From the NCBI GenBank assembly GCA_028571685.1, contig CM053140.1, positions 223,343,323 to 223,407,322 of the forward strand: a DNA stretch of 64,000 bases. Direction: 5' to 3'. Position numbers and translations under genes: made by a program. The DNA is from Heterohyrax brucei (taxonomy: Eukaryota; Chordata; Mammalia; Hyracoidea; Procaviidae). The notes beneath the pieces were generated by a model. That model was given only the letters and a program-made list of their open reading frames with translations. It was not told where the DNA came from and searched no databases. Below, in pieces: positions 20,680 to 33,194 of this stretch; the first letter of the stretch is position 1; the number at the start of each line of letters is the position of its first letter.

Positions 20680-23600
20680 GACTTACAAACAATGTAGTCA
20701 TAAATCGTTCATGTGGAGAGGGAGTCAAGAAGATACAAAGAAATTAAAGACTGCTTTAAATTTAGAAATATAGGGGTAAATATTAAGGCAACCTCAAAGG
20801 AAATTAACTCTACACATCAAAAAAACAAACAAACAAACAAACAAAAAAACAAGAAGCCTCAGCGAATACAATGAAAAAGATAAAAAGAAAATACATACAG
20901 AAAAACAATCGAGCACAGAAAATTAACTGGAACAAAGGAATTGTCTGCAACCCACAAAAATGTCATCAAAATAGGAACATGAAAGTCTTACCTATCAATA
21001 ATTACAATAAATATAAATAAATTAAATGCATCTATGAAGAATGGAGAGTGACAGATTGGATAAAAAGACACTATCTGTATGCTGCCTACAGGAGTTGCAC
21101 ATTAGACTTAAAGACACAAAAAAACTAAAACTGAAAAGGTGGAAAAACGTATATCAACCAAACAGCATTGAAAAAAGAACATTAATTTATTATAAAATAA
21201 ACTTTAAAGTAAAATCTACCATATTGGATAAGGAAAGACACTATATTATGATTAAAAGATCAGTGCTCCAGGAGGACATAACGATTTTAAATATTAACCC
21301 ACCCAATCATAGGGTTCCAAATACATAAAACAAACTTGAACTGCATTGAAAAGAGAAACAGACAGCCACATAATAATGGTAGGACACTTCAACACACCAC
21401 TTTTGGAGGAGGACAGAACATCCAGAAAGAAGCTCAATAAAGACATGGATGATCTAAATGCCACAATCAACCAAACTGACCTCATAAACATATGCAGAGC
21501 ACACCACCTAACAGCAGCCAAGTATACATTCTTTTCCTATCCACACAGAAAGTTCCTCAGAATAGACCACATAAAGCAAGCTTTAACAAATTCTAAAGCA
21601 TTGAAATATTACAAAGCTTGTTTTTAGGCCGTAAACCATGAAAGTAGGCATCAATTACAGAAAAAGCAAGGGGAGAAAACCAAACATGTGGTATGTGAAC
21701 AACACCTTGCACGCAAACTGCTGGATTACAGTAGAAATCAAGGACAGAATAAAGAAATTCACAGGATGAAATGAGAATGAAAACATATCCTACCAAAACC
21801 TTAGGGACACAGCAAAAGCACTGCTCAGAGGTCAGTTTATCTCAGTAAATGCTCATGCCCCCAAAGAAGGGCCAAAATCAAAGCATCAACTGTACAACTC
21901 AGACAAGTAGAGAGAGAACAGAAAAAGAAGCCCTTTGGCACAAGAAGAAGGCAATTCATATAAATTAGAACGGAACTGAATGAAATAGAGAAGAGAAAGA
22001 TGATTGAAAGAGTTAACAAGACCAAAAGCTGGTTCTTTTAAAACATCAACACAATTGATAAAGCATTGGCCAAATTAACAAAACAAAAACAGAAGAGGAA
22101 GAAAATAATCCAAATGAGAAATGAAATAGGTGATATCACAACAAATCCAACTGAAATTAAAAAAAAAAAAATTGTAAGAGAGTGCTATAAAAAATGATAC
22201 TTCAACGAATTTGAAAATCTAAAGGAAATGGACAATTTCTAGAAACATGCTACCTACTTAACCTATCATGAATGGAGGAAGAACAGCTAAATAATCCCAC
22301 AAGAAGAGTTTGAAAAGGTCACTTAAAAACTTCCAGCAATAACAACAACAAAAATCCTAGCCTTGATGGCTTTTCTGGACAGATCTAACAAACTTTTAGA
22401 GAAGACTTAACATCACTGTTACTAAATGAATGTCAGAGAATAGCAAAGGGTGGAATACTGCCAAACTAATTCTATGAAGCCAGGATAACCCTAATACCAC
22501 AACAACGTAATGTGAAACCAAACTCACTGCTGCCAAGTCGATTCTGACTCATAGTGGCCCTATAGGACACAGCAGAACTGCTCCATAGAGTTTCTAAGGA
22601 GCACCTAGTGGACTTGAACTGTTGACTTTTGGTTAGCAGACCTGGCACTTAACCATTAAGCTACCAGGGTAAAAATATAACAAAAAGGAAAATCACAGAC
22701 CATTATCTCTTAGAATTAGATGCAGAAATCCGCCACAAAATGGTAGCCAATAGAATTTGAAAACATACCCGAAACGTAATTTACTGTGACCAAATGGGAT
22801 TCCTATCAACAGTGGTTCAACACACACACACAAAAAATCAGTGTAGTAAACCACATAAATAAAACAAAAGACAAGAACCACATCATTTTACCATTTGATG
22901 CCGAAAAGTTGTTTGACAAAGTCCAATACTCACTCATGTTAAAGCCTCTCAGCAAAATAGGAATAGAAGGGGAATTCCTCAACATATTAAAGGGCATTTA
23001 TATGAAGCCAACACACATCATCCTAAATGGAGAGTCTGCAAGCAGTGCTCTTGAGAATGGGGAACTGACAAGGATTTCCTTTGTCATTACTTTTATTCCA
23101 CATTGTGCTGGAGTTTGTTACGTGATCAATCAGGCAAGACAAAGAAATAAACAGCATCAGAAGTGATAAGGAAGAAGTAAATGTATCTCTATTTGCAGAT
23201 AATATGATCTTATACACAGAAAATCCTAAAGAATCCAAAAAATCTACTGGAACTAACAGAAGAGTTTATCAAAGTATCAGAATGTAAAATAACATACAAA
23301 ATTCAGATGGATTCCTTTATACCAGCAAACAGAACACCAAAGAGAAAATAACTGAATCAACACTACTTACAATCCCTCCCCAAAATATAAAGTATTTAGA
23401 AATAAACGTAACCAGGGACATGAAAGACCTATATGAAGAAAATTACAAGACACTACTTCAAGAAACCATAGACTTACATAAGTGGGGAGACTTGCCCTCA
23501 TGGATAGGCAGATACAACAGTGTGAACATGTATATTCTACACAAAGCAATCTATAGATACAATGCATTCCCAATATGAATTCCAATGGTATTTTTTAATG

Positions 23601-25860
23601 AGATGGTGGAACAATTCACCAACTTGATATGGAAAGGGAAGAAACCCCAGATAAATAAGGCATTTATAAAGAACAAGAACAAAGTGGGAGGCCTCACGCT
23701 CTCTGTCTGTAGAACCTATTACACTGACATGGTAGTCAAAACAGACTAGTACTGTTGTATCAACAGATACATAGACTAATGGAACAGGAGTGAGAATCCA
23801 GACATAAAGTAATCCACCTATACACAGTTGATATTTGACAAAGGCACAAAGTCTATAATTGGGGAAAAGACAGTCTCTTCAACAAATGGTGTTTGCATAA
23901 CTAGGTATCTTTATCCAAAAAAAGAAACAAAATCTGTATCACTCACCATGCACAAAAATTAACTCAAAATGGATTAAAGACCTAAATATAAAATCTAAAA
24001 CAATACAGGTCATGGAAGAAAAAACAGGAAAAACTCTGGGAGCCCTAATACATAGTATAAACAGACTACAAAATATTACTAACAATGCACAAACACCAGA
24101 AGAGAAAATAGATAACTGGGAACTCCTAAAAATCAAACATGCTCATCCAAAGACTTCACCAAGGAACAAAAAGAAAACCTATAGCCTGGGACAAATTTTC
24201 TGGTTATGACAAATCCTGTAAGTATCTAATGTCCAGAATCAACAAGGTCAGTTGAGAAGACAAACAACCCAATTAAAAAATGGGTAAAGGACATGAATAG
24301 GCATTTCACTGAAGAAGACATTCAGGTGGCTAACAGATACAGGAGGAAATGCTCACCATCATTAGTCATTACAGAGATGCAAATCAGAACTATAGTGAGA
24401 TACCATCTAATGCCAACAAGGCTGTCATTAATCCAAAAAACACATAATAGTAAATGTTGGAGAGGCACACTTACACACTGCTGGTGGTAATGTAAAATGG
24501 TACAACCACATTGGAAAGAAATTTGGTGCTTCTTAAAAAGCTAAAAATAGAAATACTGTATGATCCAGCAATCTCACTTCTTAGAACATATCCAAGAGAA
24601 ATAAGAGCTGGCACACAATAGATACACACACTTGAATGTTTATTGCAGCACTGTCCACAATAGCAAAAAGATGGAATCAATCTGGGTCCCTATCAGTGGA
24701 TGAATGGATAAACAAACTGTGGTATATTTACTCAATGGAATGCTGTGCAATGATAAAGAACAAGTATGAATTTGGGAAGCATGTCATAACATGGACGAAC
24801 CTGGAAGGGATTATGATGAGCTAAATTAGTCAGTTGCAAAAGGGCAAATATTGGATGACACTGCTATTATAAGGACTCAAGGAACCAATTTAAACACTGA
24901 AGCAAACAGTCTTTGATGGTTACAAGAGTTGGGAGGGAGGAAGAGGAGTATTCCTTAATTAGATAGTAGATAAAAATTAAGTTAGGTGAAAGAAGGGAAA
25001 ACACACAATAAAGAAGAAGTCACCACGACTGGACTAAACCAAAATCTAAGAAGATTCCAAAATATAACCAAACACTCCAAAGGATGGAGTAGTAGGGACA
25101 GGAGTCTGGTTTCAGGGGATATCTAGGTCAGTTGGAATAACAAAATTTAAAAAAAAAAAATCTGTTAATCATTTTGGTGAGTGGTGTCTGGGTCTTAAAA
25201 GGTTATAAATGGGCATCTAAGAAGTATCCTTTTGTCCCAACCCATCTGTAGCAGAAGAGAATGAAGGGCATCAAAGAAGCAAGGAAAATATGAACCCAAG
25301 AGACAGAAAGGACCATATAATCCAGAGACTATGTCAACACAAGACCGGAAGAACTAGATGGTGCCTGGCCACCACCAATGATTGCCCTGATAGGGAACAT
25401 GACACAAAGTCCCTGACAAAGTGGGAGAAAAATGAGATGCAGCACTCAAAACCTATTAAGAATGCCAGAATTGATGGTTCAACAGACTGGAGCATTCCCA
25501 GAAGGCATGACCTCCAGACTGTCTGTTAGCCCAGTATGGAAACCATTCCTGAAACCAACTCTTCAGACAAAGATTGGACTGGCGAAGATTGTACTTCTTG
25601 GTTTAAGTACATACATGAGACTAACTGGGCAGCTCCTGTCCAGAGGCAACATGAGAAGGCAGAGTGGAGCAGAAGCTAGTTAAATGAACATAGGAAATAA
25701 AGGGTGGAAAGAGGAGTGTGTTATCACAGTGTGAGAAGTGTAGCTAGAGTTACATATCAACCTGTGTTTAGATTTTTGTATGACAAATTGACCTGGATTT
25801 TAAATTTATACCAAAGGCCCCAAAAATATTAATAAAAATTATACAACATAATGACAAATT
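20680..25860 (+). mobile_element. L1 LINE, 5' truncated, nearly whole ORF2 and 3' UTR
   Basis: Begins in the ORF1-ORF2 spacer. ORF2 endonuclease sequence starts around 20990-21060, and 21346-21627 gives 'SHIIMVGHFNTPLLEEDRTSRKKLNKDMDDLN', a conserved endonuclease segment. The reverse transcriptase region lies around 22300-23700, with 'PFDAEKLFDKVQYSLMLKPLSKIG' near 22890. The catalytic motif reads FADN (23192-23203) instead of FADD. ORF2 ends near 24830 and a 3' UTR runs to about 25860. Many stops and frameshifts; a SINE interrupts it at 22514-22670. Confidence 0.85.
22514..22670 (-). repeat. AfroSINE-type SINE (minus strand)
   Basis: Left GAAACCAAACTCACTGCTGCC (inverted tail), right TTAAGCTACCAGGGT (inverted head). 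Inserted in the reverse transcriptase region of an L1. Confidence 0.85.
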
Positions 25861-26099
25861 TAAGTCTATAAAAATTCATACTGAACTAGCAAACAGAAGT
25901 CCAGAACATTAAGTATAAAATTTCAGAATTAGATGACTCAATAGAATGTCAAATGAGCAGAATTGAGGCAATAGATGTCAGAATTAGTGAGGTTGAAGAT
26001 AAAACACTTGATGCCAACATATTTGAGGAAAACTCAGATTAAAAAAAACTATAAAAAATTGAAGAGGCCCTAAGAATTATGTGTGACTTTATCAACAGG

Positions 26100-26261
26100 G
26101 GAAACCCCGGTGTCATAGTGCTATGGCTGCTAACCAAAAGGCAGTTCAAATCTGCCACGAGCTTCTTGGAAACTCTGTTGGGCAGTTCCATTCTGTCTGC
26201 AGGGTTGCTAGCAGTTGACTTTCACTTTATAGTGGTGGATTTTGGTTTGGTTTGGTTTTCT
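26100..26261 (+). repeat. AfroSINE-type SINE (plus strand)
   Basis: Starts GGAAACCCCGGTGTCATAG, ends GGTTTGGTTTGGTTTTC. Flanked by ATCAACAGG (26091-26099) and ATCAAGAGG (26262-26270), a 9-bp duplication with one difference. Confidence 0.9.
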
Positions 26262-27590
26262 ATCAAGAGGAATATCTATGAGTGATTGGAGTACCAGAAT
26301 GAGGTGGTGGGGGGGGGCACTGTGGTTAACAGAAAATAGGAAAAGAATTATTTAAAATTTGTTGGCAGAAAACTTCCCTTATATTGTGAAAAGTTAGATG
26401 GTATCTATCTAAGATGTTCTTTGAATGCCACACAAGGTAGATCCCAAAAGAAAGTCACTAAGACTTATTATAATCAAACTTACCAGAACTGAAGATAAAG
26501 AGAGAACTTTAAGAGCAGCTGGGGATTAAAAAAAAAAAATTCTCTACAAAGAAGAGTCAATAAGACCAAGCTTAGACAACTCAGCAGAAACAATGTAGGT
26601 GAAAAAGAAAGAATAAAAGGCAATGTAATAACATTGAAGGACAAAACTTACTAGCCCAAAATTGTGTATTCAGCAAAACTGTCTCTCAAATATGATGGCA
26701 AAATTAGGATGTTTCCAGAATAAGAGAAGTTTAGGAACTTTGCAAAGACCAAACCAAAATTAAAGGTAGTACAAAAGGGAGTCCTCTAATCAAAAAATGA
26801 GTAACATCAGTTACCAACCAAACATTAGAATACAGGACAAAGCTACCAGATATCCACTCCAGTAGGGAAATCAGAAATATAAATCAAAATAAAAATTCTG
26901 AAAATGTGGAAATAGATAAGTCTTCATGTAAAAGATGGCAATGTTAAAAGACAAAAAATAGGGACTAAGACACGTAGTCTTAGATCTTTCAAGTGGAGAA
27001 GAACTGATGATAATAGAAAGAAAAAAATGATTTAAAATAAAAAATAAAAGTAACTATTAAGGTAATTGCAAAAGAAATTAACATTTCTACACATGAATAT
27101 GAAAAACAAGAAAAACAAAGACTTAGCAAGTAGAAAATTAACAATAAAAAAGATGAAAAGGAAATACATAAAAAATGATTCAGCACAGAAAATTAAATGG
27201 AACAAAGACACTGTCAACTATACAAAAAAAAGGCATCAAGATAATTGCACTAAACTCATACCTATCAGCAATTACACTGAGTGTAAGTGGACTAAATGCA
27301 CCAATAAAGTTACAGAGAGTGATGAAATGAATTTAAAAAACATGCTCTGTCTCTGTGCTGCCTACAAGAGACATACATTAGACTTAAGGACACAAACAAA
27401 ATATAATTCAAAGGATAAAATTATGTTTGTCAACCTAACAACAATCATAAAGGAGCAAGAGTGCCAGTGTTAATTTCTGACAAAATAGACTTTAACATAA
27501 AATCCACCACAAAGGATAATGACAAATGTTATATAATGACTGAAGGGTCAATACACCAGTAGGACCTAACCATATTAGATATATACTCTC

Positions 27591-28162
27591 TGTCATTAAT
27601 TGGATTTTGTCCCCAAAAATGTGTGTAGCAATTTAACTGAGCCATGATTATGTAATTTTCCACCATTTTATGTGACTTCATATATGTCGTAAATCCTAAA
27701 ATCTGCTTGTGGTTAATAGAGAAACACTGCATTATTTTAGAGAGGATTAAGGTGAGACTGTAGCACCTCTACAAAAGTTACATCTTTGATCCATTGTAAA
27801 GGGAGTTTCCTTAGGCTGTGGCTTGCACTGTCTTTTAGCCTTTCATTCTACAAGAGGAAGAAAGGAAAGGTAAGTGGACAGAGAGTGGGGTGGATCCTCA
27901 TACCGCCAATAAAGCAGTTCTGTGAGTAGAGTGCATTCTTTGGACCTGATATCCTGTGCTCAGATGGCCTCACACCAAGGGAAGACTGATGCATCACAAG
28001 GATGTTCCTCTAGAAGCTGACAGAGACAGAAAGCCTTCCTCTGGAGGTAACATCCTGAATTTGGACTTGTAGCCTACAGGAACTGTGAAGAAATAAATTT
28101 TTCTTGATTGAAATCATCCACTTGTGGTATTGCTATTACAGCAGCACTAGATGATTAAGACA
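27591..28162 (+). repeat. MaLR-like LTR (plus strand) inserted in L1 ORF2
   Basis: Starts TGTCATTAATTGGATTTTG and ends GATGATTAAGACA, with the family landmarks CATTGTAAAGGGAGTTTCC and ACTTGTGGTATTGC. L1 endonuclease sequence lies on both sides. The flanking pentamers do not form a perfect duplication. Confidence 0.85.
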
Positions 28163-31100
28163 CACATCCAATGAAGGGGCTCCAAAATACATAAAACCAA
28201 CTCTAGCAGCATTGGAAAGAGGGATAGACAGCTCTACATTGATAGCATTAGACTTTAACACAGCACTTTTGGTGAAAGACAGAACATCCAGCAAGAAGTT
28301 CACTAAAGACATGGAAGACCTAAATGCCATAATCAAGCTACTTGATCTCATAGGCATTTATAGAACACTCCCCTTGACAGCAGCCAAGTATACTTTATTT
28401 TCAATGCAAGTGAAACATTCTTTAGACTAGACCATGCATTACACCACAAAGCAAGCCTTAGTAGAATCCAAAGCATCACAATATTACAAAGCAACTTTTC
28501 TGACCATAAAACAATACAAGTAGAAATCAATAGCAGAAAAAAGCAAGGAAAAAAAATCAAATACATGGAAACAGGATAACACCTTGTTCAAAGACTACAG
28601 AGCTATAGATAAAATTAAGGATGGAGTAAGGAAACACAGATTAAAACAGAAATGATAACACATTCAACCAGAATCTTTGAGACACAGCACAAGCACTACC
28701 CAAAAGTCAATTTAGAGCAATAAATGCACATACCCAAAGAGAAGGAAGGGCAAAAACCAAAGCATAAATCCTATAACTTGAACAAACAGAAAGAGAGCAG
28801 CAAAAGAAGCTCTTGGGCACCAGAAGAGAAAGCAAATGTCAAAAATCACAGCAAAATTAAATGAAATAGAGAATAAAAAAACAATTGAAAGACTGAATGC
28901 TGGTTTTTCACAAAGATAAAAAAAAAAAAGATCAACCACTGCGCAAACTGACAAAAGAATAGCAGGAGGGGCAGCAAATAGTCCAAATAACAAATAAGAT
29001 GGGTAATCTTAGAACAGATCCAACTGAAATTCAAAAAACCATAACAGAATATGATGAAAAAATGTATTCTAATAAATTTGAAAGTCTAGAGGAAATGGAC
29101 AATTTTCTAGAAACACATTACCTACCTAAACTAACATGAACACAAGTTTAACAACAAAGAAATCTCTACCAAAAGAAGATATGAAAACTAATTAAAATAT
29201 TCTGCCCAACTCCCTCCCCGAAAAGCCCTGGCCCTGATGGCTTTACTGGAGATTTCTACTAAAGTTTCAAAGAAGCATTAACACCACTGCTAGGACAGGT
29301 ATTTCAGAGTATAGGAAGGGATGCAATACTCCCAAACTCATTGTATAAATCCAGCATAACCCTGGTACTGAAGCCAGGTAAAGACATCACACAAAAAAAG
29401 AAAATTACACACCAACATCCCTCATGAACTTAGACACAGAAATCCTCAACAAAATTATAGCCAATAGGATTCAAAAACACATCAAAAATATAATTCACTC
29501 TGACAAATGAGATTCATACCAACCATGATTCAACATTAGAAAAACAATAAATGTAATCAATCACATAAATAAAAGACAAGAAACATTTTGCTTTACTAAT
29601 TGGTGCAGAAAGGGCATTAGACAAAGTTCAACACTCATTCACAGTAAAACGTCTCAGCAAAATAAGAATAGAAGGGACATTCTGCAACATATAAAAGAGC
29701 ATTTTTACAAAGCCAACCAGCCAACATCCTCCACAATGGAGCATGAAAGCATTACCTTTGAGTACCAGACAAGGATACCCTTTATTGCCACTCTTATTCA
29801 CCACTGTACTGTCTATTCAACATTTTCTAGCCAAAGCATTTAGGCTAGAAAAAGAAATAAATTGTAGCCAACTTGGTAAAGAAGAACCAGAAGAATCTCT
29901 ATTTGAAGATGCCGTGATCTTTCCTATCCATGGAAAATCCCGAAGAATCTGCAAGAAAAGTACTGGAACTAATAGAAGAGTTCAGTAAAGTACCAAGATA
30001 TAAGAGAATCATACAAAAATCAGTTGTATGCTTCTACACCAACAGAGAGAACATCAAAAAAGAAATCACTTGGCTTGGCAAATCAATGCCATTTGCAGTA
30101 GCCCACAAGATGCTAAAATACTTAGGAATAAATCTAACCAGAAACATAAAAGACCTACTGTACAAATAAAACTGAAAGATAATACTGCAGGAAACTAAGA
30201 GTACTACATAATTGTAGAAACACACCTTGCTTGGGGATAGGAAGACTCAGCATCATGAAAATGTCAGTTCTACACAAAGAGATCTATAGATAAAATGCAA
30301 TCCCAACCCAGACTCCAACAGCACTTTTTAAGGAAACGGAAAAAGAAATCACAAACTTTGTTATGGAGAAGGAAGTCTCCCCAGGCAAGTAAAACATCAC
30401 TCAAGAAGAGGAACAAAGTAGGAGGCCTCACGCTACCTGATTTCAGAACATGTTATAATACCACAGTAGTCAAAACAGCCTAGTACTGGTACAACAAATA
30501 CAAAGAACAATGGAACAGAACTGAGAATACACACATAAAATCATCCACAGTTGAATAGCTGATGTTTGACAAATGCCCAGAGTCTGTGGATTGGGGAAAA
30601 AGATAGTATCTTTAATAAACATTTCTGGCATTAACTGGATGCCTATTTGCAAAAAAAAAAAGAAACAAAGAAAAGAAACAATGTCCATACCTTCCACCAT
30701 GCACAAAAATTAACTCAAAATGAATCAAAGACCTAAATGTTAAATCTAAAATGATGAGGGTCCTGGAAGAAAAGAAAGACAATGCTAGGATCCCTATTAT
30801 ATGGCTTAAACAGAACACAAAACAACAAATAATGCACAAACACCAGAAGAGAAAATACATAAATGAAATCTCCTGAAAATCAGACGCTTGTGTTCATCCA
30901 AAGACTTCAATGAAACAGTAAAAAGACAACTTACAGACTGCAAAAAAAAAATTTGGCTACCACAAATCTGGTTAGAGGTTAATCTTTAAAGTCTGCAAGA
31001 TACCCTAAAACCTCAATGACAAAAACAAAAAACAAAAAACAATTAAATAATGGACAAAGGATGAACAGGCACTTCACCAAAGAAGACATTCAGGTGGCTA

Positions 31101-32256
31101 ACAAATACATGAGAAAAATACTCATGATCATCAGCCACTGGACAAATGCAAATCAAAACCACAGTGAAATGCCATGTCACCACAGGAAGGCTAGCATTAA
31201 TCTAAAAAACACAAAGTAATAAAATGTGGAGGGACTGGAACAGTTATATACTGTTGGTGGGAATGTAAAATGATGGATGATATTTTTTTATAGAGAATTG
31301 AGTATCTGGGGAGCCTTAGGACCTAACATATTTGACTGGGCAACAATATAGGACTAATCTTCTCCTCTCAAAAACAATCCAGCGACTGTCTGACCTCTGC
31401 TTCTGCTGCTTCATTGTAACAGAGAACTACAGCTTTGCAAACGGATGGTAACGGTAACATACTTTCATTATAAGGGGCAGCTGAAGTCTGCTGTTCCCCA
31501 CTTCCTATTCAGGCCAGCCTGTTGGACAGCTTCCAGCTCCCAATTCAGCACCTGGACAGCTCCCTGCATAGAAGTGCAGTTTACTTTTAAGGCTGAGAGA
31601 CTTATATTTCTCCCTGAAAATTTCTCTATTGAAAAACCTCCTTTTTCTCACATTGTAAGGTTGGCTGACAGCCCCCAGTTTCTCCATAAACAGAGCAGCC
31701 TCTTTGCTACCCAATAAGCAGAGTCTTCCACACTTGAGAGTCCACCTGGGGCAAATTACTAGAGTAATAGAGTCAGCTGGTGACCAACAATTCTCTTAGA
31801 TCCATTATCAGAGAAATCAAATAGCATCTAGATGGCACACACACAGCAGACCATAATTAATCATTTAAAGAAACAGGCTTCAAATGCTCCAGAAAATTCC
31901 TTAAAGATTCAAAAAAGTTCCCGGATGAAGAAGCCTTTCTGAATCTAACAGAGGTTGAATACAAAAGAGTTATATATAAAAACCTCCTAGAGATTAAACA
32001 AAGTGCAATAGAACAAAATGAAAAATTTGGTAAACTATTTGTAATACTAGAACATCAATGATCTGAAATACATCAGATTAATAACAAAATTACAGAATTG
32101 GGTAGTTCTATCAAAAGTCAAAAGAGTAGGGTTGAACAGATGGAAGTTAGACTCAGCGACCTAGAGTACAAAGTAACTAACACTATCATTTACAAGGTAA
32201 AATCAGAGAAAAGAAATTAGAAAAATGAAGAAACATTAAGAAACATATGGGATTCC

Positions 32257-32781
32257 ATGAAGAGGAATAATTTACATTTAATTGGAGTTCCTGAACAAGG
32301 GAGGATTAATGACAACATAGAGAGTATTGCTGTAGAGATGCTGACAGAAGACTTTGCTCAGATTATGAACAAAGAAAACATAGGTATCCAAGATGTTTAT
32401 CAAACACCACAAAAGTTAGATCCAAAAAGAAAGATGCCAAGGCATATTATAATTAAACATAATAAGATAAAACACAAAGAGATGCTTCTGAAGACAGCAA
32501 GGCTCAAATCAAAACTAACATTCCGAGGGAAACCCTGTAGCCTTTCATCTGACTTTCCTGCCAAAACAGTGCTGGCTAGAAAACAATGGGGAGACACATT
32601 CAAAGCCCTCAATCAGATAAACTTCCATCCTAGAATTATTTATCGTACAAAATTATCTATCAAATATAATGGTGAAGTTAAGACTTTTGAAAATAAAGAG
32701 AAATTTAGAGACCTCATAAAAACTAAACCAAAATTACATGAAATATTGAAAAGCTATTCCTTAAATGTATGTTTTAGGTGA
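32257..32781 (+). pseudogene. L1 ORF1p RRM and C-terminal domain, open frame
   Basis: An uninterrupted 174-codon frame carries the RNA-recognition and C-terminal domains of L1 ORF1p. It starts 'MKRNNLHLIGVPEQGR', includes 'PRHIIIKHNKIKHKE' (conserved PRHIIIK block) and 'FHPRIIYRTKLSIKYNG', and ends in 'TKPKLHEILKSYS'. The N-terminal coiled coil lies upstream at about 31890-32230 but has stops. ORF1p forms trimers that bind L1 RNA. The intact frame is a remnant, not evidence of a host gene. Confidence 0.8.
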
Positions 32782-33194
32782 TATTTCAAGGCACTTCATC
32801 CAAATTTCTAATCAGTTAAGGAAGGCACAAAACTTCATCAAACCAAGCCAAAGCTGTAGTATTACAATAAGGGAATCCATGGTCATATCATGACAATTCT
32901 AATACCATCACATTAAAAGAGGGATACACTACAATAGTTACAGTCGTTTTTGATGCAGAGAAAATTTCAGACTTATAAAATAATTAAAATTGATTTCAAT
33001 AAATATATGTTAAGGGGATTATGTATGTAATCATAAAACAGATTAACAATATATCATTTGAAATTAATAAATGCAGTACAGGAATCTCAACAAATATAAA
33101 ATCAAAACTCATACCATCATCCATAAAGAAGAATGTCCCAGAAAAGATTAATAAGAACAACAGAGAAATCATCAACATGAAAATAAACATACAC

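Larger units (their letters stand above)
25861..31270 (+). mobile_element. L1 LINE with ORF1 and ORF2 remnants (plus strand)
   Basis: Starts within ORF1 (coiled-coil region about 25905-26030), interrupted by a SINE at 26100-26261. ORF1 continues to about 26800. ORF2 begins near 27235 (ATTGCACTAAACTCATACC). An LTR is inserted at 27591-28162. The endonuclease piece at 28212-28430 reads 'LIALDFNTALLVKDRTSSKKFTKDMEDLNAI'. The reverse transcriptase region is at 29180-30480, with its catalytic motif changed to FEDA (29902-29913). The copy ends around 31270 where the next L1 begins, so its 3' UTR is missing. Confidence 0.8.

Noticed and set aside
26309-26319. Run of G bases as a G-quadruplex or regulatory site
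   Set aside because: A single G-run; the four runs needed for a quadruplex are not present.
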